A model generated the notes under the pieces. It saw nothing but the letters and a program-made list of their open reading frames with translations, did no database searches and had not been told where the DNA came from. Of a stretch of DNA of 64,000 nt, positions 11,078 to 22,068 are shown piece by piece. The stretch is from Adiantum capillus-veneris (Eukaryota; Streptophyta; Polypodiopsida; Polypodiales; Pteridaceae): contig CM043969.1 in NCBI GenBank assembly GCA_014529385.2, positions 27,479,446 to 27,543,445 of the forward strand, in the 5' to 3' direction. Numbering within the stretch: the first letter of the stretch is position 1; every line of letters begins with the position of its first letter. The translations under genes were made by a program, and so were the position numbers.

Positions 11078-11304
11078 TTTTACCATATACATGTGGTAGT
11101 GATGTGTGTGAACACACTAGGACCGTCGGGGCATTTTTTCCCTCTTTAGGAGGTTTTTTCCCCCGTGCATTTTATATACGCCCATCACTCTAGGGCTATC
11201 TATCTTTCCATTTCACACTAAGAAACACACTCTCTATTGTGTGCCTTGAGCTTCCTTCGTCTTCTCCAAGCCGTGTGCGTTTCTCTGCAACCCTAATTCC
11301 AACA
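11078..11304 (+). repeat. copia 3' LTR
   Basis: Same sequence as 7400-7625 with scattered substitutions; its first two bases are degraded (TT in place of TG). It ends CCAACA and is followed by target duplication AGAAG (11305-11309). Confidence 0.95.
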
Positions 11305-11735
11305 AGAAGCAATACCAAATACAGCTGGAGGTAGTACTTATAAATACCAAAGAGACCATGGAAGAGTACCCAAGATATCCCTACGATCATTAAAAGTACC
11401 AAACAGTATTGTATGCACCAAATACCAGGGAGATGCCAATGCACTCCCAGAGAAAGCTATGATTGGTGGTATATCACGGAAGCCTCAAGGTAGTAACAAG
11501 ACGAAGTAAACTACCAAAATTAGGTAGAATTCATAGCAAAATTAGTTGGGGTAGTGTTTATAAATACCAAGAAGACCATGGAAAGGTTCCAAATCCAATC
11601 CTATAGTAGCCAATAGTGCCAAACAGTACTGTTTGCACCAAAGACCAAGGATGTTGATGTACAAGGGAAACCTTCGACTCTATGCACAATACAAAATTTC
11701 AAGATGTATTACCAAAATGAATTACACAACTACCA
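11305..11735. repeat. Continuation of the 546-bp-type tandem repeat
   Basis: AGAAGCAATACCAAATACAG matches the unit at about 6850, and a third related block (GTAGTGTTTATAAATACCAA with an ACCATGGAAAGG motif) starts near 11545. The array fades out near 11735. Confidence 0.7.
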
Positions 11736-11891
11736 ATGATGTATCAAATGCACCCTAGTTTCCCTAATGTAAAACATGGAGTCCCTAGTCAGATAGACAA
11801 ACTAGGACTAAGGGAGCATTTACCATACCTACTCCTGTTCAAGATCCATATGGAGCTTGACCCCAAGGTGTTATACCATGCATTTTTTTGC

Positions 11892-12465
11892 TATAAGATC
11901 AACTTAGACCTCCTTCACCTCTTCGTAATTAATTGGAATTTGGTTTCGGAGCTCTTGCAGTCGCGTTGTATATAGTTCGATGTCCGCCTTTATCTGCTTG
12001 GCCACAACATGGGACCCCATACACCTAAGCAATGCAAGGATGTTTCCTATTGTGATGGGCAGCCTCAGAGGCACCATTTTTGTTTCTCCAACCCTCAATC
12101 CTTCATTCCAAATCCCCTCCTCTCGCTCTGCACATCTGAATAACATTATTACCAAACATGGCCCATGCCACGGTGTGGCATGTAGGGTCTTTCATCACAG
12201 CATGGCACCTCTCAAAAGCGTACCCTCAAGAAAAATTCGATGTAATCTTTCCACAAGATGGTGGTGCTTAATACACCTTGTGGAAGAGCATCCTGGAGCC
12301 ATGGATGAAGGGAGGGTGCACGTGATTAAGATAAATCTTGGTACCTTTGTTGTGCTTTAACTTGAAAATTGTTAACCACTGATCCTCTGGGAGCATAACT
12401 TCATTTAGATCCTTTGGAATAACTCCTAGTAGTCTTAGCCCATAGTCCTTGTGTAGCTTCTCTGC
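11892..12465 (-). pseudogene. Decayed reading frame of unknown identity, split by an LTR element
   Basis: Read on the - strand from 12465, the frame runs for about 60 codons without a stop (AEKLHKDYGLRLLGVIPK, then LPEDQWLTIFKLKHNKGTK), then has two stops (near 12273 and 12222). It continues through FERCHAVMKDPTCHTVAWAM to about 12140, shifts frame, and goes on as 11904-12155 (VPLRLPITIGNILALLRCMG, a Glu/Lys/Gln-rich helix near the end). The amino-acid composition and few breaks suggest a once-real exon. I recognise no family. Its upstream end is cut by the LTR element at 12466; the other flank of that insertion is at 25221, where a possible splice acceptor is seen on the - strand. Confidence 0.4.
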
Positions 12466-12621
12466 TGCAAGGACAAGGGGACTGGAACATGCTCATCACC
12501 ACCCAGCCATGCCCTATATAGGCCCTTGGCCTTCTAAATATAGGGACCCCCTTGACTGCATGTCCATCCTGGCCCTTGGCCCTGGCCCATGGCCGTGACT
12601 GGTCCTACCATTGTCCTGACA
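12466..12621 (-). repeat. 3' LTR of the small-LTR element
   Basis: 156 bp; on the - strand TGTCAGGACAATGG...TTGTCCTTGCA. It contains a TATA-like CCTATATAGG (12513-12522). It matches 25060-25215 and, inverted, 15117-15275. Confidence 0.9.
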
Positions 12622-12636
12622 TTATTCGCCCCTTGG
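12622..12636 (-). promoter_or_regulatory. Polypurine tract of the small-LTR element
   Basis: On the - strand CCAAGGGGCGAATAA directly precedes the 3' LTR; the inverted copy has the cleaner tract CCAAGGGGGGAGTAA (15102-15116). Confidence 0.7.
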
Positions 12637-12812
12637 AGAATCGTTTTCGTTCATGAAAACAAAAGTGATGGTATCTTCATAAGAACACTAATTTTTTCTA
12701 TCGTAACATCCCTCATGGATCCAACGGTTCATTTGAGCGGAACCTGTTTCAGTAGGAGGTTCAATGAAACCAAGAGTAACATCTTGGTTTTCTACATTGT
12801 TGTCCATTTGTA

Positions 12813-14927
12813 ACCATCTGATGGTACCGGTTCCTATCCAAACATAGTGTGTAGACTCCATTTAGAACACTCATGAGCATGGTAAACGAGTTTATCACAA
12901 CAAAGGTGTACCAAAAAGAGTACCTCTTGTCACTTTCCATGAAAGTAACTTGCTAACATAACTCATCAGCCAAGTTTAATTCCTTGACTTGTTCCCAATT
13001 TTCATCATCAGTAAACAACGCCACCCTAATGAGTGTTCAAGGTTGAGAATCTGGGTTATACATGAAGAGACTACACCTAGTCGCAAACATGCTTTAACCT
13101 ATAGTAAGCAAACTCCAACTAGAGCAATAAATGCTTACTGATTGGATCGCTTGGTGCTAATGTATGCACTTTGCATATCCTTCAGCACCAAATTACGCTT
13201 TGTAATTTGCCTATCCCCTTGGATAATTGACAGTACTGAGGTGTGTTCCCTCACGGTTTGCAGACAGTCGTCCCAAACGACTGAAAATGGGAATCAAAAT
13301 ATCGTGTAACATTGTTGAGGAATCAACAATGTTCGGAATAACCGTCGTGGTTAACTTGAGAAATCCACAAACACCCAAACCGAGCCATGACCTCTATTGG
13401 GGATTAGTAGACCCAAAAGTAAACTCATTGAGATACTGCACAAAGAGTTCAAAAATACTTCATAAGCAGCAAGTTGAGGAATATGCATGCCATTCCAAAT
13501 CAGCCTTTGCTAAACACTAGGGCCCATAACACCTAGTGTGCATGCATTTAGCAAAAAATAGATTCGAACCTGTATATCCATGGTGATCCTTGCCAATACT
13601 TATGGCAAATGTGATGCACCTAGCACACATTAAAAAGGAATGTAAATAGGTCTGCAAATACTTTCAGTTGCAATCTTGTGCAAGCCTTGCTAAAACATTT
13701 GAACCATAATAGAAGGTGAAACAGTGATCACTTCTAGGTACAAACAATGAAACTTTTTCATTTGCTATATGTATAAGCAACCACCTGTAATGTTGTTTAG
13801 CCGTACTTATACCTTAACAAGTCATTCTAAGTATCCGACAATTTCTGGCCACTGAAATTGCTCCTGATATGCCGTGCTAAAAATGGTCTAAAAAACTGAT
13901 TGGACTAGCACTTAGGGACTTTGTTGTGACACATGCTTGAAATAGTGGGCGCCAGTGTCAGTCCCAGAGACTCATATCCTCCACATGTGGAATATGTCTC
14001 ATGTAAGAATGTCTGAAAAAGAACATTCTTCAAGTACAAGATGTACTTGTGCGTGGAGGTAACTTCAAACACTTTACAACGGGAGTGAGAGGGACCCTCA
14101 TTATCCTTGCTCCACACTACCTAAACCGAACTCCTTGAGCCCCTAGACCATGTTGTACCCCAAGTGACAACATGTGCCAAATCGAATCCTACAAGTGGAT
14201 TCATAACAGCATAATGTACATTGGACACTACATCCCAAAATACTTGTTTTGACATGCCCTTGGCATGGCCGTGAAACATTCAAGCGTATTTAAATGACTT
14301 GAAAAAACCAAGCAATGCATACTAAAAACTCGAATAACACCAAATCAATAGATGTGTATCTAGAGATTGAACTGAATGTTCACTTACCTGTATTCAAATA
14401 CAGAGGAACACATCGTCCACGTGTGAAAAACAAAGCAACATTGCAGTGGAAACCGTGGGTGTTGCCTTCACAATCCAAACCCGTTGGGTAGAAGTTACGT
14501 AGTCAAACGCCTTGGTAAGACCCTTTGTAGAATTGTGCAACTAGCAGGTAACGATAACCATCCTAGTTAACCGTGTACAAAATGATGAGAATCAACTTAA
14601 AAAGTTGAATATTTCCACTACTTCATGGTAGATTGTGGAATTCTTTCCTTGAAAGTATAAGGGGCAAATATCAAACTGTGATCCTCAATGCGTATGGGGT
14701 GATTTAGTAAGCACCCGCTTGGTTGTACCCCAAGACTGTGATTCCATAGACACTCGTACTGCTATAGAGAGAGCAATAAATCCACACAAGTGAGATGCCT
14801 AGCTCGTATCAACATCCATGATGTCTCAACTGTTTGCTGCCTCTAGACTCCATGGTATAGATCATCTGATGTATGTGCAAGAGTATCAAAAACTCAACTT
14901 GAGCGTCACACTAGAAACATATGGACA
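12813..14927. other. Non-coding interior between inverted arms
   Basis: About 2.1 kb of AT-rich sequence without recognisable coding. It lies between inverted arms 12466-12812 and 14928-15275. Short frames here (for example 13227-13520 and 13905-14117) have no domain I recognise. Confidence 0.5.
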
Positions 14928-15275
14928 ACAATGGACAACAATGTAGAAAACTAAGATGTTACTCTTGGTTTCATGAGACCTCCTATTGAAACGGGTTCCA
15001 CTCAAACGAACCGTTGGATCCATGAGGGATGTTACGGTAGAAAACATTAGTGTTCTTATGAAGATACCATCACTTGTGTTTTCATGGACGAAAATGCTTC
15101 TCCAAGGGGGGAGTAATGTCGGGACAATGGTAGAACCAGTCACGGCCATGGGCTAGGGCCAAGGGCCAAGATGGACATGCAGCCAAGGGGGTCCCTATAT
15201 TTAGAAGGCCAAGGGCCTATATAGGGCATGGCTGGGTGGTGATGAGCATGTAATTCCAGTCCCCTTGTCCTTGCA
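14928..15275 (+). repeat. Inverted second copy of the small-LTR element's 3' end (internal tail, PPT and LTR)
   Basis: 15117-15275 is a 159-bp LTR in + orientation ending TTGTCCTTGCA, preceded by the tract AAGGGGGGAGTAA and about 190 bases of internal tail. The whole block is the reverse complement of 12466-12812. No TCTGC duplication follows its outer end (CTAAATC follows), so it did not arise as a simple insertion sharing that target. Confidence 0.85.
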
Positions 15276-18061
15276 CTAAATCTTTTCGATCCTAAGAACA
15301 ATCACCCAAGGAATTCCAATAGTTGGGTCTTACCCGAGATCTGAGAATGGCTCTTAGCCAATCTGTGTGTGGCTCATAGCCATTATGGCTAATGTAGATG
15401 GTGTCTTGCCCTATCTCTAGCTGAGAGTTAGAGCACCTTGGCTCAAGCTGACTCCCAAACAAACATGTTCAAAATCTTTCATTATTCTTTGAGAGAAAAG
15501 AAAGAGAGAGAAAAAGAGCATGCAGGTTAAGGAAGGTTTCTTAACCTAATGTAGTGCGTACCCAATCCATGTGTTCGTGTGCATCTTATGCTTGGATTAT
15601 AGCTTATTCTATAAGCATACAACCAGTTGTCTCTATGACACTCTCATCAAGAGAGGCAGCAGAAAACACAAGTCAAATCTTGACTATCTACCGTGTAAGG
15701 GTCGTGACTGTACGAGGATGACTTGAATAGGACACCTTGCCGGTGAAACAAGTCCAAGTTTAAGGTTACTTTTAGTGGTGTTGTGCATTGACAACAACCA
15801 AAAATCATGTTAAACAATCCATAACTTATCTTGTCCTTGACAAAGTGTCTGGTGTTATAGCAAAAGCGTAATTCATGATGTGGTGGAATTCAGTCCACTT
15901 GGCTAGCATGCCTTGCATGTAATGTTGTAATCTCTTGGTTACTGTGACGGTCTGAAGCGCGAGACCCAAAAGCATAAGTGCCTTGCATATTCTGCAGTGG
16001 TAGTGCTACATCATAATATGATGTCCCTACGATGAAAATGGAAACAAATTTTTGATCGTACCAATGTTCCAAACTTGTGTGCTCATGCCCTTGATGCCTA
16101 GTCATTGGACATTATCTTAGCACCAAGACTAAGCCATGCTTCATGTGAAAGTGGTGGTCCCGTGGTAGTCAATTGTCTTGAGATGCCAAGGAAGAAATAC
16201 TTGCAAACATATTGCCAATTTCCGTGCCAATTTTGTATGCTCATAGCATAGTCCAATTGCGAGCACAAATAATCGACCTTGTCGAATTGTACAGTGTATT
16301 GAAAAATAAAACATTAAAAATTCTTTGAAAATATGTACCTCGTACCTGCTTGGCGCTTGCTCTAGTGAAAACAAGCCCTAACAATTTGCTTGACAGCTTC
16401 TTGAAATGGTCGTTAATGGTTGGTCCTATCGAGCACTTGCTGCCTTCTTCATCAAGTGAACCTCACTGCCTTAAGTGGTTCACTCTTGCACCTGACGACC
16501 TACACCAAGATTAGGAACAAACTGTTCCCATCTCCACGAGACTCTCGAGCACTACCATGTCCTAACCTTTGCCAGGTATGGAAAGAAGCAAAGATACTCC
16601 TGGCTGTTTTGCATATTTGCAGGCTCTGACAAGTGCTCCGCCATGCCGAGCACTTTTTGCCTGCTTTGCCAATGGAAAATAAGTGAGAGTAAAATTTGCA
16701 TGAAAAACTACAGGCCTTGCCTACACAAACCATACCCATGAGCATCTTTGACGAGCCTTGCTCTTGTGTAATCCCATTGAATTGCTAATGACTTATGCTT
16801 CAAGTCAAGATGATAGAGACTCAAGCCATGCGGGAGTCTAATCGCTATGTCAAAAATGTATACCAGTAGTAGCTTAGCCATGTTAGCTGACGCATACATT
16901 CAACAAATACTTATCATTTTCAAAGTCAATGCAAGCTGTGCTTGTCTGCAATGTTTAAAAGTTTAATGTGGCATGTCATGCATCAAACAAATTGTGCAAA
17001 TGATAAGAATATCGCGGATGCATAAACCATATGCATGTGCAAAGCTGTAAACAAATGATCCATACTTGACAAACCATGCCAAGAACCGGAATTTGCTAGC
17101 TTCAGTAATAGCCTTGCTGTAAAAACCTTCAAGCCATGCTTGAAAACCCATACACCCCTTGGGCGGCAATCACGTCAAAAATTGGTATTCGGAAACCCAA
17201 CAAAGTGCAGATGATATCTTAACCAAATCAACAATAAGGCATGAACAGACAAACGAGTACCTTGAAAGTTTGTCAAATTTCCAATATGCTTCACAGTATG
17301 CCGAAAGACCTTCAGTAAGTATCAATTCCGCCTGAATTCTTAACTGCTATATCCGTTGGATAACCATAACTAGAAATTCCGTACACATGTCGATTCCTGT
17401 GCATCAAACCACTATAGCTTTTCGATTATAGGCAGTTATGTCGCCATACGAGCCATGCATACATTTGGTCGAGCTTGGCACATCTTGTTATCGGCCACAG
17501 TGGTGATCATCATTGAGGCCACAGAAGTGATCATTGTTGAGGCCTGGACTGCATGCCCATGCGTGCATGGCACGAGTATGGCACCTGATAAGATATGCAT
17601 GCCTTGTGTTGGCCATGCATGCGAGCGAAGAGACCCTGCTGCCTATGGGAACCATACCCTGCTGAATTTGATGAATGAAAAAAAAAAGTTAACCTACTGC
17701 AGCGATGGTAGAGCGGGCACTTGTGCGCAGATCGAACCAGAGATGCAGTGCGAGCAAATGCTCCTTGCAAAGCGCTGTTGTGACGCTTTTTGATCTCCGT
17801 GCCGGTACGCTCCGATCGAGCTCCGTAGCTCCGGGTCTGTGCAGGTCGGCCTCTCCCCTCCCTTCGCCTCAAGAGGCCGTGCACACACCGGGTTGTTCCT
17901 TCCCCGCGTGTCAAGAGATCCTGCACACACGGTGTGCCTCGTCCCCAACGTTGAACACCACAGCTTGCATGATTATGCAAGACCATGCATGGCACGGCTT
18001 GCTGCTGAAAGAGGGAGAGAGAGAAGACTCCGGAGAGAGGGAGGCCCTGCCTCATGCTACG

Positions 18062-18114
<53 letters not shown>

Positions 18115-18193
18115 GAAAACCATGCTTAGGTACTCTAGAGAAAACCATCTTCTCCCTGCCATGTCTCCACCCTCCTTCCTCCTCTCCACCTTG
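15276..18193 (-). other. Leader/5' interior of the small-LTR element; no coding seen
   Basis: On the - strand this follows the primer-binding site (its last base is at 18193, after the split) with AAGGTGGAGAGGAGGAAGG. I see no Gag or Pol motif on either strand. The long frames at 17531-18385 come from a (GA)n tract and cross the LTR edge, so I do not treat them as genes. Confidence 0.5.
18065..18116. repeat. (GA)n microsatellite
   Basis: About 25 GA units with one GGGA interruption, in the leader of the small-LTR element. Confidence 0.95.
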
Positions 18194-18198
18194 CTCTG

Positions 18199-18810
18199 TG
18201 TTAACCCTCACGGCTCACGGACACCCTATCACCTACGAGATGGACGTTGTAACCTACGGCGGACATTGTATTATTTATTTGATAGAGTCAGGTACCGGGC
18301 TTGTCGGTCCAATAGGAAAAGGGTAAGAGTGATCGCCGATGAGAGGCGCACTCTAACTGGAACATTCAAGGGATTAGTTGGCTAAGCATGGGCGCCCAAG
18401 TGTGAATGGGGCGAGCTCATATAAAAGTCAACTAAACCTAAAATCCACTCATTCTCTCATTTGTGCAATAGAAGAGTGCTCTTGCTCCATCTCCATCTCC
18501 ATCTTCTTCTTCTTCACCTCCTTGTGTGTGTGTATGTGTGTGTGTGTGTGTGAGTGAGAGAGAGAGAGAGTGGGCGATTGAGCATTATGAAGGCACGGTG
18601 GCGGCGAAGCGGTTGAGCGCGGCGAAGCGGCGGCTCCTTCTTCTTTGCGGCGAGGAATCCTCCACGAAGCAAGCGTAGAGCGGTGAGTGACACACCATCG
18701 CCTTCTTTGAGCTTACTAGTTTAGGCTTATTGTGTGCTAGGAGCCATTTGTGACTCGCACACGGTGTATCGGCAAGTTCCTTGCATTCACACGTGCAACA
18801 TACGCGCACA
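18199..18810 (+). repeat. 5' LTR of the gag-protease element
   Basis: 612 bp, TGTTAACCCTCACGG...ACGCGCACA. TATA-like CATATAAAAG at 18418-18427. A (GT)n-(GA)n stretch (about 18524-18570) is shorter than in the 3' LTR, which explains most of the length difference. Confidence 0.95.
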
Positions 18811-18814
18811 TTTT

Positions 18815-18832
18815 TGGCGCCGTTGCCGGGGA
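18815..18832 (+). promoter_or_regulatory. Primer-binding site, tRNA-Asp
   Basis: TGGCGCCGTTGCCGGGGA, four bases inside the LTR, is the known plant Ty3 primer site complementary to the 3' end of tRNA-Asp. Confidence 0.93.
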
Positions 18833-19633
18833 ATGCCGTGCATTAAGCTCGAGTAGCACTTTGTGCTTCTCCGTGGTGCAATTTCAATTATAGGAAAGGT
18901 AGGGAAGGAGTGTGTGTGTGTTGAGAAGAGGGATTTGTTGTTATACTGTGTGTTTTTTTTTGTTAATGGAGTTTTCAAAGGTTCAGTGTTTATTCTCCAT
19001 GTATTAAGGTAGTTAGTTTTCTTTGTTAATGGAGATTTCAAAGGTTCTGTGTTTATTCTCTTTGTATTAAGGTAGTTAGTTTTTTGTATACAGTAAGTAG
19101 GAAGTAGATTAGTGAGAGTTAATAGAGTGTGTTAGTGTGTAAGAGTAGGTGTATTACTTAGAAGTAGGTAGATAGAGTGTGTGTGTGCTCTCGCGCAGGC
19201 CGCGGCGAGCTTATCCTTCTTTTTTTTTATTAACTAAAATAATTTTAAAAAATAAATAAAAATTTTTAAGAAAAAATTAAAGGTAGTACCGGGATCGGGA
19301 ATATCTCCCAGACCCAAGCCCAAGCTCACGCTCAGGCCTAGGCCTCAGTCGCCTTTTTTAAAAAAACGAATTTAGCTTCACACGTAGCTAAAAATTGATT
19401 TTTTGAGGACCAATGGAACGTCAGATGCCCGAAAATTGTGTTGTAAAGCACACAGCGACCCTCTAAGTGATACGCTCGTTTCGAACTATCACACACTTTA
19501 ATAATTAAAAAAAAACATTAAAAAAATATTAAAAATGTAAAAAACACGAGTGAAAACGGAGGCTTAAAAAAGGTAATAGATTTAGTCTATTGAGACTAAA
19601 TCTATTAGCTCGCAAGCATCAGGGCATCATCCA
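18833..19633 (+). other. Leader of the gag-protease element, with a 63-bp tandem duplication
   Basis: TTGTTAATGGAG...GTAGTTAGTTTT is repeated with a 63-base offset (18960 and 19023). A short GT/AGTAG-rich stretch and an A/T-rich stretch follow. A perfect 15-bp hairpin sits at 19574-19607, just before the first gag ATG. Confidence 0.7.
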
Positions 19634-21426
19634 ATGACCCTAAAGCCTATTGCTAAAGAGCCAAAGATATCTGAGATGACTTTAGCAGATCTCACCAAGG
19701 CTATTCAAGAGAGTTTTAGAGACAATCGTGCTCCGCAAAACAATCATATGCATCCAAGAAGGGAGCAGCAATGGTGCTCAGTATGCTATGGACCGCATAT
19801 AGTACCAGTGAATGCCCTACTTTTAGAGTAAAATTCAATGGGAATTGCAATGCGTGTGGAAGGTATGGTCATCAAGCTAAGGATTGCATAGTATTTAAGC
19901 GTACGATGGCCAATATACCAACCTTACCATGGATAGACACACCTCGGGTGCCTGCATTGATGCCGGCCCCACCTCTTGAACAAACAGCACAACACATGGT
20001 CCCTAGGGCCCAAAATGTTGTTCAAACAACACCCTTACCACCTCCAGTGCTAGGACCGCAACCACCACATCCGAGAATCACTTCTATGAATCAAGTGGGT
20101 TGTGAGTCATCTATTGCTTGTTTGGAAGGCTATGAGGAAGATATAGATCCTAATATTGCCTATGGGATGGATATGCTTGAAGAAAGTCCACAATACTACA
20201 TGGAGGACTATTGGGGACAAGTCAAACCTGTATATCAAGTAGCTGCTCTTGCGGCAAGAGGCCAAAATATCAATTACACTGCTAAGAGACCACCTCTTCA
20301 ATGCTATGAGTGTGGAGGTCCACATTGTGTAGCCGAGTGTCCTATTAGGCTACAAAAGAACCCCACACTAATGCAGACCAATCAAGCGATCACGTCTACA
20401 ATGCCGATACTCATGTGTAATCGATGTGGCATAGATCATTTGATTGCCCAATGTCCAAATAATCCAAATGCACCGAAGATCACGCCATTAAACTTGATTG
20501 AAGTTAGCGAGGAGCCATCACCAAGTACACCCGTGGTACCAGTAAACGTACTCACACGATCGATGCTCCAAAAACAAAATTATATTCTTGAGGAAAGAGA
20601 CACGGCATCAATTGCCCAATCTCAGAAAAATAAGAAAACACGAAGAAAGAGATCGCAAAAAGCAGCGAAGTCAGACCCCAGTTCAAAGACCAACATAGGG
20701 ACTGGTGACGACCCCGTATATATGAACGACGCTGAAGAAGATTTTGATTCAGGTGAAACCATGGAGACCAAAACGACCATTAACATAGAAACCAACAAGG
20801 AAGATCTTCATGAGCGACAATGGCCAGGATCCAAAAAGAAGATAGGAACTTACCCAAACCCTACAAAGGAGATTGAGCGAGTCAAGCAATTAAGGAGTTT
20901 GGTAGAAGATACCCAAAGGGATCTAGAACCAGCACCTAGGAAGATCCAGATTACAGACACCGTGTTCCCTACGCAACAACAACCTCACCAAGTCCATAGA
21001 CCCTTGGACATACCTAGTGTCATCCAAGGAGAAAGTGACTTAAAGTCATGGGAAAGTGGGCGTACTCACTTCTTGATGGAAAGAATGTTTACAGAGGGAC
21101 TACCTGATCCTATTGAAGAAATGGAGATCCCATCTTCCCCACGTCAAGGGACTCAATGCCAAAAGGTGCCATTAAACATTGCCAAATTGATGGATTTCAT
21201 GTCTTCAGAAGTTAGAACCACCATCATGTCCAAACTATACAAAGAGCCCGAGGTAGTCTCAGCTCTTCGAGCTTTCCTCAATGGAGAACTAAAGTTTGGG
21301 CTACCACAATTTGCACAAATGGATGACGCTGAGGAGATGCCAATAGAGGAGGAATACATAGATCCACAACCCAACCTAGATGAGAACCTTGTTATAGAAA
21401 TACCTATTAACAAGTTGGGACAATAA
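19634..21426 (+). pseudogene. Gag-like protein with CCHC-type zinc knuckles (one frameshift)
   Basis: The ATG at 19634 begins MTLKPIAKEPKISEMTLADL; this frame reaches WCSVCYGPH and stops at 19831. The frame from 19771 continues the same knuckle (SECPTF) and stays open to 21426, so one shift near 19805 separates them. Visible knuckles: CNACGRYGHQAKDC (canonical CX2CX4HX4C), CYECGGPHCVAEC (one residue shorter, CX2CX3HX4C) and CNRCGIDHLIAQC (also CX2CX3HX4C). The middle has Pro-rich then Lys/Arg-rich (KNKKTRRKRSQK) and acidic segments. The usual capsid region before the first knuckle is very short (about 45 residues), unlike normal Ty3 gag. Likely role: RNA-binding and particle packaging; structural gag would need to come from elsewhere. 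Confidence 0.7.
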
Positions 21427-21479
21427 TTTGAGGGTGATGAATCCAATGCGACCATACCAACACTACTAAGGGATTAATT

Positions 21480-22067
21480 GTGAAGGGAATCCTTGATGGT
21501 GGCGCTGGGGTTAGCATTGTGACTAAAAATTGCTGGGAAACTATGGGAAAACCTCACCTTGCGACCACAACCATAGTAGTGAAGATGGCCAATGGGTCTA
21601 TTGTTAAACCTATTAGGATGCTAGAAGATGTCAAGATCAACGTCTTTGGACATAAAATAAGGATTACCTTCATTGTTATGGATTTCTCCAAACACACTAT
21701 GGCATCGGAGATGATCTTAGGACGTCCTTTCATGAGGGAAGAAAAAATGGTGCATGACTGGTCTAAAAACCATGTCTACTTGCAGTTCCAAGATTCTGTC
21801 ATTCGAGTGGATCTTGTGACGGGTCGAGCACATCCTCTAGGAAATAGGTTTATAATTGATCATAGATCTGACACCATAGTTCACTCGGCCCCATTGCAGT
21901 ATTGTTACACGTGTAAAGCGGACACTGATGCTGGAGAAGATTCTCCTTATATGGATGTACTACCTGGGATGACTGAGTCAGACAATGTGGATTGGGTCCA
22001 CCTAGCAGCAACCATAGACACTTGGGGGAATAGGGGGACAACATGGGTAACACCTGAGGGGGGATGA
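21480..22067 (+). CDS. Retropepsin-like aspartic protease domain of the non-autonomous element
   Basis: An ATG-less start (TTG/GTG region near 21479) opens a 195-codon frame. Residues 4-12 read GILDGGAGV, the D-[ST/G]-G-A active-site loop of Ty3 proteases; IRITFIVMDFSKHT and MILGRPFMRE give the typical flap-distal strand and the ILGRPF signature near residue 80. In live elements it processes gag. It is separated from gag by a stop at 21426 and a different frame, so expression would need recoding or fusion. The frame continues about 90 residues beyond the protease with no recognised fold. Confidence 0.72.
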   Translation: MKGILDGGAGVSIVTKNCWETMGKPHLATTTIVVKMANGSIVKPIRMLEDVKINVFGHKIRITFIVMDFSKHTMASEMILGRPFMREEKMVHDWSKNHVYLQFQDSVIRVDLVTGRAHPLGNRFIIDHRSDTIVHSAPLQYCYTCKADTDAGEDSPYMDVLPGMTESDNVDWVHLAATIDTWGNRGTTWVTPEGG

Positions 22068-22068
22068 A

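Larger units (their letters stand above)
7400..11304 (+). mobile_element. Complete but defective Ty1/copia retrotransposon with AGAAG target duplication
   Basis: The 5' LTR (7400-7625), Met-tRNA PBS (7628-7639), gag, integrase C-terminal part, RT, RNase H and 3' LTR (11078-11304) are in copia order (integrase before RT). AGAAG at 7395-7399 and again at 11305-11309 is the 5-bp target duplication. The internal region is about 3.45 kb, shorter than the usual roughly 4-5 kb, because gag joins directly to the end of integrase near 8926. Premature stops and frameshifts occur throughout. It inserted into the 546-bp tandem repeat. Confidence 0.95.

Noticed and set aside
13561-13600. Box-B-like word GGTTCGAATCT on the - strand
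   Set aside because: Isolated word, no box A or tRNA fold.
17531-18385. Two 226-codon frames on opposite strands
   Set aside because: Both cross the (GA)n tract and the 5' LTR edge at 18199, which is a recent insertion junction, so they cannot be a conserved gene.
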